DNA from: Hawksworthiomyces lignivorus
Taxonomy: Eukaryota; Ascomycota; Sordariomycetes; Ophiostomatales; Ophiostomataceae
Assembly: GCA_002917075.1 (NCBI GenBank)
Contig: NTMA01000134.1
Location: 1 to 64,000, forward strand
Direction of reading: 5' to 3'
DNA: 64,000 nucleotides
Shown here: piece after piece, positions 34,101 to 44,094 of the stretch
Numbering within the stretch: the stretch's first letter is position 1
Layout of the letters: each line of letters starts with the position of its first letter
Made by a program: the position numbers and the translations under genes
The notes under the pieces: generated by a model
Database searches by the model: none
The model's input: the letters and a program-made list of their open reading frames with translations, nothing else
What the model was told of the DNA's origin: nothing

Positions 34101-36933
34101 CGCTTGCAGAACTCCAGGATGCAGTCGATGAGGCTCGCCATCCTGGAAACACGGTCCGCGACTCAATTCTGTCCGCAACAGACACAATCCAGACACGGCC
34201 GTCGTCTTTTTTGTCCGACACGAGATCGAGCGAGCCAAAGGATGGACGACACTATTCATCATCGCGGTCGCTCTCCTCGGAATTGTCCTCGGCTATGGAA
34301 TCCCCAGCCGCTATGGAACACTCTGATGCCGAAACGCTGGCGCCTGCGAAGAAAGAGCTACCTCCAGTTGACTCTGAGCTCGCTTCGGCTCCTATTGTGA
34401 GCGAAGTGGAACCGGAGCTGTCCACGGAGCAACCTTCCGAGCCGTCTCATGTTAACGGCACCACCGTCTACCACAATGACGAAGTCCTAGAGGCCGAATT
34501 GGAGCGTCTGCGTGCCCTCGCAGCGCAGAAGGAGGCAGCTGAGAAGGAGCTCTCCGACAAATACGCAGAGCTCGAGCAGCAGCACCACCAGACTCTTGAC
34601 ATCGTCGAAGAGCTGAAGACCGAGATAGCCAAGGCGCAGCAAGCCGCTGAGGCTACATCGCCTCGCACAGCCGCTCCGGTGATCCGCCGCAAATCAAGCC
34701 AAAATGTCATGATCATTGACCGCGCCCATCGCTCATTTGCCTCCCTACGGAACATCGCTGCAGAGAACTTCGAGGACAACCCAGATGTTATGCAGAACTT
34801 TGAGCTCAACCTAAACGCAGCTATGCACGAGCTTCACGCCAGGTCTGAGCGCATCCAGGAGCTAGAGGCGGATGTCTCTTCAGCGAAGAAAGAAATGGAG
34901 ACGAAGATGACTATCATTTCTGGTCTAACGCGAGAGCGTTCCAGCTTGAAGAGTTCGCCCATGGATATGTCCGTCGTGTCCACTCTGCGTGACCAGCTAG
35001 AGAAGAACGAACAGCAGCTTTCGCAGCTACAAGAGGCGCATGCTGCTCGTGAACGCGAGCTGCAGGCCGAGCTGGAAAACCTTCGTGCTTCCATTTCCGA
35101 GACTGCAAAGGATTCGTCCACCACCGTCGAAGCCAGCAGCGCCGAAGTTGCCCAAGAACACGATGCGAAGATTCGTGAATTAGAGGCCGAGCTCTCTAGC
35201 TGGGAGACTAAGCACCAAGAAGCGCTTGCGACAATGGGCAATACAGAGAAGCAAATGAAGGAGCAGATCAATGAGCTCGAGTCCCAACTGGCTTCTGTCA
35301 GCGCCCAGCTCACCGAGGCTAGCCAATCGCGCGCTCCCGCCGAAGAAGTCGAAGGCACTGAGGTCAATGCTAAGGACCTGCATGGCCAACAAGAACAACA
35401 AGTGCAAATGCTGCGCAGCGAAATAGACGAATATAAAGCAATTATCAGCAGCAATGCTGCCAAGGTGGCCGAACTCGAAGCTAATCACCTGACGGCTAAG
35501 ACAGAGCTCGAGGAGGCCATCAAGGCCCGCAACGCCGCCTCAGAGGAGGCAAATACCCACAAGTCAATGGTAGCACAGTTGGATGAGAAGCTCTCCAGCC
35601 ACGAAAAGGCGCTGGCCTCTCATCAAGAGCATCTAGAGACGCTGCATGCAAACCACGCTAAGGACCTGGAGAACCTCAAGGCATCGTCACGCAAGGAATA
35701 CGATGAGGAGGTACAGGTTCTCATGGCAGAACATGCCGAAAAACTTCGCTCTCTTGAGAGCGATCTAACCGAGGCTCGCGAGGATCTCATGACCGTTGCT
35801 ACCCAAGTCGCATTTGCGCTTGGCCTCGACGTCAGCGTCGAGAAGATCACAGAGCGCATTGAAGACCTCATTGCAGACCAGAAGGCCCTGGCAATTGAGC
35901 AAAAGAAGAACCTTGAGCTGCAAGAGACCGTCACTGAGCTGACAAGCATTAGCGACTCGGTCATGCGCGATCTGGAAGCTGTCCGCTCTGTTCTGACGAC
36001 GATGCTTGGTCCTGATGCCGAGCTGGTGCGGAAGCCGGGTGCCACGGTTGCAGATCAGATGGCCGTGGTTCAGAAGCGGTTGATGGAGCTGGAGACCAGA
36101 AACAAGAAGAACTCTCGTTTGGTGGATGAACTTGAGGAGCAGCTGCAGACCAACTTCGACCAAGCCCAGATCACAAGCAATCGGTTGTCGACGCTGCAGA
36201 CGGAGCGCAACCAGCAGCTAGAGGAAGCCAATGCTGCCAAGCTCCGTATTCAGTCTGAGCTAGACTCTATGAAAGAGGAGTATGCTGCCCTGCAGGTGAG
36301 TGTTTCCAATAGTTCATTTCCCTTCCCTCAAGGCAGACCGGTGAATTATTCAAAAGCTAACTTAAATAGGCTCGCCTTGAAAGTATTGGGGCCAGTGACA
36401 ACGCTCCGCAGAGATCTAACTCTACGAACTCGCAGTTGCACAAGAGTTCGTCAGTATCTTCGCTGCCATCACCTCCTCCAGCTATCCCATTGCCGCCCCT
36501 ACCAAGCTCTGGCGGTTCGCCTCCACCAACAGCTAATGTGCCTTCAACACCTACAACGATGCGGCCACCCAGCAAGGATATCGCCCTGCAGCAAATCCAG
36601 CAAGATCAAGAAGCTCGCATCCGCACAATTGAGAAGCATCTCGATGCGGAGAAGCAGCTGACACAAACTCTGGAGGAGGCATTGACTGACCTCGAGGACC
36701 AATCCAAGAAGATGAAGGCCGACTGCGACGCCTGGCGCCGGCGCTGTACCGACCTGGAGGCTGAACTCAAGGAGCTCAAGGAGCGGCCAGCGCAAGACAA
36801 CCGCTGGAGTCTGCACCAAGTAGAAGAGGAGCGCAAGAAGCGTCGCGATGCCGAGATCGCTCGTGCTCACCTAGAGGAGCGCATGAACGCCATCAGCAAG
36901 AAGAAGAAGAAGGGCAGCCTCAACTGCTTTTAA
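31136..36933 (+). CDS. kinesin-4-like motor protein with long coiled coil
   Basis: Exons 31136-31397, 31506-31829, 31893-36295 and 36370-36933 (introns 108, 63 and 74 bp) encode 1850 residues. After an 85-residue Ser/Ala/Pro-rich head, the motor domain begins at AVRVRPPLKP (88) and runs to about 450. It has the P-loop GQSGAGKS (171-178), switch I NARSSRSH, switch II DLAGSER, and the closing NTVQYAQRARAIQSKP neck entry. The remainder is mostly coiled coil broken by Ser-rich linkers and a Pro-rich segment (SLPSPPPAIPLPPLPSS) after the last intron. The protein ends in a polybasic KKKKKGSLNCF. Motor features and length fit the kinesin-4 family (KIF4/KIF21), plus-end-directed microtubule motors; assignment within that family is tentative. 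The P-loop differs from the usual GQTGSGKT by conservative changes and should still bind ATP. Confidence 0.95.
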
Positions 36934-37927
36934 CGGACTGTATACTCTCTTCTTTTCTATGGTGTTGTGTTTATTCTCCGAGTTCTACACAGCTATTGCA
37001 GGACGCATTCTTCTGTTCTATTTCGGTATCCTTTGATTCTTTGCATGATTGCTAGCTACGGCATGTCAAGGAGTGGTGTCTATTTCCTTTTGTCTTTTCT
37101 ATCATATTCTCTCTATTTTGTTGAATCGTGACGTCTTGCTTATGCGCTGCGGATCCCCCCTTACCCTATTCAACTTTTTTTCGTTCTTCGTCTATCCCCT
37201 AAAACAGCGCATTCGTGCAAGCGAGCCCGTCCAACAGCAGTTGTCTTTGTAGTTTAGATACCTCATTATGGTTCTGTCACTCTTTGAATCCCTTTTTATT
37301 TTATTTTTGTGAATAGCCTTACTTCAACCCTCTCATTGCTTTGCACTTTACTGCTTATTCCCCTTTAGTTACACTTCCTTGAACGGCTGAGATGATATAT
37401 GAAGTTGTTTGAAGCATTATCGTCTTTGTACTTTTTTTTTCTTTCTATTTCGGATATTACATACAGTATTTTACGCCTTAAGGCTGAGTGAAAGAGCAAG
37501 GGGAACTAGAAATGGAAGAAAGAATGTAAGAAGTTAGGAGGACGAAGAGCGGGATGATTTACAGTTGTACCTTTTTTAACTTTTAAACCTTTAACTTCTT
37601 CTATTTATTATTTGATATTACTTCCTAAACTCGCGGCTTGTGTGATCCTAATCCAGTTGATGTCGACTACTAACGACTGCGACAATCCCGACTCATAGGA
37701 GCAAAGATGTTGATATCAGTTAATCTCTTAGCAATGGTTTGTAAAACCGTTTACACAATCGAACCGTTCAAGTTTCAGAGTGTACTATGCAATGGAATGG
37801 TGCTTCTTGTCTGTTGCTATAAAGGACAGTTTAATCACAAGATAATCGGTAACATCATACTGAGCGTACATAGTGCGGCATTCAACAAAGTGTATTGGGC
37901 AGATTCATTATCTTAAACCTAGCGTCT
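36934..37927. other. convergent intergenic region, no gene seen
   Basis: This lies between the 3' ends of the kinesin (plus) and DUF1996 (minus) genes. It is T-rich on the plus strand near 37000-37620, as expected for 3' untranslated DNA. No open frame has support. Confidence 0.6.
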
Positions 37928-39129
37928 TTACATGCCGTTGGTGGCACCACCCGGGAGATCCGTCAACCCTGTAAGAGACAAGGAATTGCATTAGTGAACA
38001 CGTACCAAGCCGAATATCCTGATGCTATTTGGGAAAATGGGATACCACTTACAGCCGTCAAGAGGCTCGTTCACCATATCGCGCACGCTGCACTTGTTCT
38101 GGTCCGCAATCGTCTGCGTCTTGAGGCGCGAGCCGGTGACATACGAGTGCGAGTCCATAGCCTTCTGAAGAGAGTCGTCCTTCCAGCCGAACACGTAATC
38201 GGCGTGCGATCCAAAGCCGGTCTTGTCGCCGTTGGACCACATGAAGGGCTGGCTGCCGTCTTCCGGCCAGAGGTCCTTGCTGTTGAACTGGCGCGTGTCC
38301 CACACGGTCTCTAGCATCAGCTGTGGCAGCTTCACGGGGTGCGTGGCCGGGCACGGGCCCCCGGACTCAAAAGTGCCGGACTCGGGGTACGCCACGTGGT
38401 CTTGGTGGTTGGGCGTATCCAGATTCTTGCCGTCCCAGCAGGTGGGGAAGATGTGGTTGGCCATGATGCCGGCCTTGCAGGGCGTGGTGGGGAAGCCGAT
38501 CGTCTCGGGCGCGCGGGAGCTCTCGTCCGCCATGCAGGTGAACGTCAGCTGACGGTACTTCTTGGACTGCACGCGGCTGTGGAACGAGGCGTCGCCGACG
38601 AGCATGCGGAAGCCCTTCTTGAAGGCGGTCACGGTCGACTTCTGCGCCGTGTCGAAGAGCGCATCAGACATGTAGTAGACAACCATGCCGCCGCCGCGGG
38701 TGCTCTCCATGCCGGCCTGGGGCCGCTGGGGGACGCGCTTGTAGGTGCCGTTGCGGGCTCGGAAGAAGAGCGTCGCTGTCCAGTAGTTGGAAAAGTCCTC
38801 GCTGAATTGGCAGGTTGTGCAGGTTGAATCGGTGGGCAAGTCGTGTGTGTCGTCCATCGTGGCGTTGAAGGAATTCTGTGACGGGCTAGTTAGTTGCGAA
38901 CAAATACAGCAGCAGCAGCAGCAGTAGCAGCACCAGGGGCAGTAGCAAGACGATAGAGACGGGAAGCACGTACGCCGCCGACGACCTGGTGCAAATGGGG
39001 AGACGGGGTCTGGCCGGGGTTAACCAGCGGGTCCAGGCGCTGGACCGTCAGGCTGGAGCAGCCGAAGCGGATCAAAGCGTTGGCCGGAGCCGTCAGGCCC
39101 AGCGCGGTGACAAGGGTGCTCCAATGCAT
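37928..39129 (-). CDS. secreted DUF1996-domain protein
   Basis: Exons 39129-38974, 38875-38053 and 37968-37928 (introns 98 and 84 bp) give 339 residues. The last coding exon is only 41 nt and supplies WLTDLPGGATNGM. A signal peptide covers about residues 1-18. The DUF1996 domain fills the rest, opening with RFGCSSLTVQRLDPLVNPGQ and HLHQVVGGNSFNATM and continuing with CTTC, YWTATLFFRARNGTY, CWDGKNLDTPNHQDHVAYP and MWSNGDKTGFGSHADYVFGW. Such proteins are common in fungal secretomes, sometimes joined to WSC domains, which this one lacks. The conserved His, Asp and Cys residues suggest a metal-dependent enzyme, but no reaction is established as far as I know. The first intron holds a short CAG array. 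The gene is divergent from the small secreted protein gene. Confidence 0.93.
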
Positions 39130-40026
39130 TGTGCTTTCTGATGACGGAGAGGACCGTGGTTAGCGTAGCAGCAGAGCGAATGGCTTAGACGTGCGGAGCA
39201 AATAATGCGCAGGAAGGAGGACACCCCAGAAAGAGAGAGGAATCGGTTTATTATTATTATTACACGGAGCCTAGTGGAGCAGATCAACAGCTAACTGCCG
39301 AAGAAAACACCTTGCCGTCTACCATCTATCTATTTTTAAGCTGGGGGGAGGCATATATTGTCGTCATGCCTGGTCTCTGGGAAACAGAAACGTCGGTTAT
39401 TTAAGGTGACGGCCCCGTAATCTAACAAGCGCGAGTAGGTCGGCCTTCCAAGACTCTCGTATCATCATAGTACTCTATATCATAAGCTGTGTTCAACCGG
39501 CAGTCGAAGGGCTGCTACCTTCTTGCGCTCTTCTCCACTCTATCGTATGAATACACAATCAGGATAAATGTGCGGGACAATTTCGTAGAATAGATGAATA
39601 AGTCGTTAGGAGATCCAAAAGCGATAACGGAACAGCCTCGGTACCAAGCACAGTTCTCGCCTAAACATCTTCTTTTATTTCTTTTTCTTGGTGCTCATGT
39701 TTCTTTGTGCTTCCTTTCCAGTCTATATAATAGCACGTAAAACCTGGTAGAAGAAATGGGTGAGGGGCGTTTCTGTTGGTTGCTGTTGATGTCCTTGATC
39801 TATGCCGCAGATGTTATTTTGGGTTTGCCACACGCAGCCTTGCCTGAATGGCGAACGAGCCGTCTATATATAGATAAATACTGGGCTTCCAGACGCTCTG
39901 AGCGCTCATCCATATGCAGATGCCGTCCGTGTTTTCTTTGTCTTTGCTGCCTTTGCCGATGCAAAACAAAAAGGAAGACCATTTTTCTTCATCATTGCAC
40001 ATCTGATTCATTGTCGACGTTCCGCC
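39130..40026. other. shared divergent promoter region (two secreted-protein genes)
   Basis: These 0.9 kb separate the starts of two secreted-protein genes. Two TATA-like sequences lie on the plus side, at 39724-39730 and 39864-39880, and a short TTA array lies near 39248-39262. No further gene is seen. Confidence 0.55.
39864..39880 (+). promoter_or_regulatory. TATA-like element upstream of the small secreted protein gene
   Basis: The sequence ctatatatagataaata lies about 150 nt before the start codon at 40027. Position and composition fit a TATA box, but the transcription start is unknown. Confidence 0.45.
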
Positions 40027-40438
40027 ATGAAACTAACTTCGGCCGCGGCTTTTGCCGTTCTCTCCTGGCTGCCGGTAGCCCTCGGCCAGACGACACCAGC
40101 CTGTCCTGCGGATCTCGCCGCTAGCGACGACTGCGCCGATGTGATCAACCCTAACGCGTGCTACAACGAGTATGGGTTCCGCGGTGCGCAGACACTAGCT
40201 TGTATTGAAGGCAAAGATGACGCCGACCGCAAACGAAAGGTGAGCCGCCTCTCAACCTCTTCTAAAACCACACTCGTGACCATATCGGCGCTGCTTCGTA
40301 TGGCGTCTCTGACAACTGCGTTCATTTTAGGTCTGCAAATGCTGTGGCTGCATCGGGCCAAGGTTGTGCAACTGGGCGTCGCAGAACCGCATTTGTTCAG
40401 GAACAACGGCGAGTTCGGGAAGCACAGGCCGTACGTAA
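40027..40438 (+). CDS. small secreted cysteine-rich protein (10 Cys)
   Basis: Exons 40027-40239 and 40331-40438 (intron 91 bp, donor GTGAGC, acceptor TTTTAG, phase 0) encode 106 residues. Residues 1-20 (MKLTSAAAFAVLSWLPVALG) form a clear signal peptide. The mature part of 86 residues has ten Cys at 26, 36, 45, 59, 73, 75, 76, 78, 84 and 93, with the dense cluster VCKCCGC just after the intron. The splice is supported because reading through it breaks the cysteine-rich frame. Size, secretion and even cysteine number fit fungal effector-like or antimicrobial proteins; I recognise no named family, so that role is inferred. The 3' end is uncertain: the stop TAA sits inside GTACGTAAGG, which contains two donor-like sequences, so a third exon is possible. 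Confidence 0.65.
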
Positions 40439-41526
40439 GGATTAAACGTCTTGACCGAGGATGGCAAACTGGCTTCACAGTAACTGTAGGCTGTCAAAGG
40501 CCAATGACACAAAGGATGAGAAAATTGAAAAGCGATGAAGAAGGCAAACATGTACGTATAAGTGAATTTAATGAGAAAGCTAAACACCATTGGTTGATAT
40601 CTGCTGGCGGCTGAACACCCATGAAATATGATATCCAAACGCAGCATACAGGCTAGATCTCGGAGTGAGGGCGACCGTCCAGCCACTCATTAACATGTAG
40701 AGAAATGTAATTGGGTTATTCATACGGAGTACTGGCTCTTTAGCTAGGACATAAGAAAATAAACAAAACGTCTCGTAGCGCAGCGATGATTAACAAATCT
40801 GCTCATACTGTCATCCTGACGTTCGAGAACGGGTATTAAAAGCAGTCATATTGAAGGAGGGACGGCATCCTACAAGAGATCTGGAGGCTAATAATGCAGA
40901 GACGTCTTCTGAAGCTGCCAGTCGGGTTATTCTCGAACGGCATTGCGTGGAAGGACATAATTTTTTTTTCTAGAAGCCGTCCCTAATTGATACGCGTTCT
41001 CCCATCCACTGCCTTTTAGAGCACAGAGCTCCATTCTTTCTCAACTGCATTCGGCTCTCAATGTCAAGAAGAATATTACTAACCTCAGGTTATGTCTTAA
41101 ATAACCACATACCACCAGCTGCTTCAAACCTGAAGTTAACGAGTGGGGTTTTGTTCACATAACCGTGCTATAATATTCCGCAATCTTCTAGACACATGGG
41201 TCATGAAACAACAAAGTGATACCTGGAAAACAACTTCTCACTGGAACTGGAGAGGTAGAAATGAGATCCAATATGGCAACCTCTGTAAAGTTTAGTGCGA
41301 GATAGCACGGTTTTGAAAAAAATTATTGAAGTATGGCTAAAAGGAGAAATATACTCTATAAAAATGAAAGAAATAAGAAAGTAGAGAGAGGTAATTCCAA
41401 CCCAAGATATCAATACCATGGAAGCCACTTGTATAAGTAATATGACCAAAACAATCCAAAAAACGATCCGCAACAAGACATACTGCCTTGTATCGAAACT
41501 ATTCCAGACATAAGAAAGAAAAGGTC
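40439..41526. other. convergent intergenic region
   Basis: This lies between the 3' ends of the small secreted protein (plus) and the ABC transporter (minus). A TACGGAGTA motif is at 40723-40731 and 41280-41480 is AT-rich. No supported gene is seen. Confidence 0.55.
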
Positions 41527-43463
41527 CTACTTTCTGAGAAAACGAAGAACAAGGTAAGCAAGAAGTCTATAGCCAAAGATGATACCGATGGCAATTCCAA
41601 CCCATTCTCCCTCCAAACCAGTCTCAATGTTGAAGTAACGAAGGACGTCTGTGCCCTGAATTATGCCAACAGAGTTCTTGTCGCCAGCGAACATGCACTG
41701 ATAGCCGCCGCCGGGCAGCTCCGCACAACTGAAATCACGAGCTTTGAACTCGTTGACCATCATGCCCTGGAAGACGTACGCTTGGTAGTCGATGTAATGA
41801 AATACGTACTTCCAAAACACATTGAGAATTGTCATAGGCACCAGAAAGCCATTGCAGGTCATCCAGAGGCCGTTAGCAAAGGCGGTCACTGCCAAAGAAA
41901 CAACAAAGACTGGGAAGATGCTGGAGACTAGCACAACCAGCGACTCAGCGGCAAGGAGATCGAGAAATAGCCAGAGTATCCACATCATAAAGGCAGTGCC
42001 ATCAGCACGGAAATTCGAGAGCCAATATGCGACGACAGAAAAGATGACAACAATGAGAAATATGAATGGCAACCCGATTAAAAAGTTGGCTACCAAAAAA
42101 GAAAATGGCCCAACAAGACCGTTTGCCCGCTCTCGCTGGAATGTGTGCAGATCCTCGAGAAAGGCGGGAACATATGCCACAGCCATGAACGACATGAAAG
42201 CGCCGCCGAAGAATATCGCATTGGTAAATGGTTGGATATACTCTTGTGTCGATTTGAATCGGAGAAAGACGGTTCCCATGAGGATAGCAAAGCCTAGGTA
42301 CATGATGACACGGATTTCGTAGGCGACCACATCACGGTATGCCTTGATCCAGGACCGGTGAAGAAGAGTGACTGGCACCATCCAGGGGCTAGGCTTTGGT
42401 ATTTTCAGCTTCGCGAGACTGCGGCCCGCCTGTTGCTCTGCAACATGATCAATTTCTCCATCGAGAGCCTTTCGTTCTGGGGACGTCGACCACGAGTCGA
42501 TGATTTTCTGGGTCCGGGCCCGCACTGACCCGTCCTTGTCCAAATCGATGTTGATCAGGTCAAGAAGATATTCGGCCGGATTCATTGCTGGAGCCATGGG
42601 ATAACCAATCCGACTGAAGTATGCCGGTGCATCCTGAACCGTGCCAAAGTAGCATGTTTTTCCGAGAGAGAGTAGGGCAAGCTTGTCGAACATCTGGTAT
42701 GTCATAGTGGAGGGTTGATGGATGGAGGAGATGATAACCAGCTGGATGACAAAGTCAGTACGAGAATTCTATGAACCGGAAAGCGCCGAGCACTAACATT
42801 GTTTTTCTTCCCAATATCTTTGATATATCGGATGACTTCCGCGCTGAGGGCAGAGTCGAGTCCGCTTGTTGGCTCGTCAAGAAACAAGATATGGGGATTT
42901 GTGACCAGACGACTGGCCACACCCAATCTCTTTTTCTGACCACCACTCAATCCTTTTTTAATCGGCGTGCCAACAATAGTGTGTGCTTGGGACTGCAGGC
43001 CGAAGCTCGAGATCAAATCATCCACTCTGCGAAACGCTTCTTTCCGCGAAACGTTGCTAGGAAGGGACAGCCGGGCTGCGAAAATCATGGTTTCGCGCAC
43101 AGTAATACTTCCGATTAGTGCGTCCTCTTGCTCAACATATGCAGACACTTCTCGGATAATAGAAGCAGTAGTCGGCTCGCCATTCGCCATGATCTGGCCA
43201 GTGGTAACCGCACCGGCGGCAGCCTGCCTATGTGCGAGGGAATTCAGCAAGGTGGTCTTGCCCGATCCGCTGGGTCCCATCAGAGCCAGCATCTCGCCGG
43301 CATACACGACGCCGGAAGACTCGGACAAGATGGAGAGCGGTTTACCGGACTGCCGGTCCTTCACCACCACGTCTATGCCGCGCCAAGAGAAATGGTCGAC
43401 AACATCATTGGCCAGATGTGCCGTCGGCACCGAGTTCAACTCGACATCCTCGCTTAGGGACAT
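41527..43463 (-). CDS. ABCG-type half-size ABC transporter
   Basis: Exons 43463-42798 and 42741-41527 join through a 56-bp intron (donor GTTAGT, branch TACTGAC, acceptor CATCCAG, phase 0) to give 626 residues. The nucleotide-binding domain comes first: P-loop GPSGSGKT (63-70), Q-loop near Q112, signature LSGGQKKR (172-179), Walker B ILFLDEPTSG (192-201) and switch His in SSIHQPS just after the splice. The six-helix membrane domain follows (about 350-626), with a Cys-bearing extracellular loop before the last helix (CAELPGGGYQCMF). This NBD-TMD order and single set of domains mark a White/ABCG half-transporter, which must dimerise and usually exports lipids, sterols or other hydrophobic compounds. 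The substrate is not predictable from sequence. Confidence 0.95.
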
Positions 43464-43782
43464 GTTCGTTGCTGATGATAAAATATTTAATGAAGAGAAT
43501 GATGCAACTGGAGGAACGGGAAGTACAGTGATAAATGAGGCCAGAAGACACTCCGTCCCCGTTTCTGGTTTTGGAAGAGGGAAAAGAAACTTGGGACTCC
43601 CTCGGCAGCGAACCAGGGAAATGCCGACATTTTATGTCAGATCCTTTTACTTTCTTTCCTACGGCTGTCGGTCGGGCACCTTCAAGAAACCAAAAGCCAT
43701 AAGCTGACAGACAGAACAGATCCCGCATGTTGAGCGCGGCTCCGAGCGGCTGCTCGCCGACATTTGGGCACATGCAGAGATT

Positions 43783-44094
43783 TTAGGAAGAGCAGTAACT
43801 CGCCGAAGTGCGCTGGATCTTCGTCGATCCCATTCTAGTGCCATACGGCGAGACTAATCTGACGGCCGGCAAGCCGTGAATAGCATCGCCGGGAACCGAT
43901 TCGAGGTTTATGCAGGTCCCCGATATTTTATGCATATATACGAACAGGTCAGGCTGTCGGCGACCTTTGGTCTGGCAGCCTTGCCAGTCGCCGGTGATTA
44001 CATGATCGTGGAAATCATCGTGATTATATAATTCAGCGTAGTGCAATTCGGGCATTGCATCTCGGGCTGGACACCTACTTGCAGCGGGGTCCAT
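43783..44094 (-). CDS. possible small hypothetical protein
   Basis: An open frame of 103 codons lies about 320 bp upstream of the ABC transporter start, on the same strand. A later in-frame start, MPELHYAELYNHDDFHDHV, would give 90 residues. It has no signal peptide, membrane helix or recognised domain. The pattern of aromatic and Gly residues with spaced Cys (TGDWQGCQ, SGTCINLE, SYCSS) is protein-like and vaguely resembles small beta-sandwich proteins, but that is impression only. It could equally be a chance frame or one exon of a longer gene whose upstream exon I could not identify. Confidence 0.3.
   Translation of the reverse strand: MDPAASRCPARDAMPELHYAELYNHDDFHDHVITGDWQGCQTKGRRQPDLFVYMHKISGTCINLESVPGDAIHGLPAVRLVSPYGTRMGSTKIQRTSASYCSS

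Noticed and set aside
40439..40614. Read-through frame after the small secreted protein treated as one 195-codon gene
   Set aside because: Reading through the intron breaks the cysteine frame. The spliced 106-residue form keeps all ten Cys.
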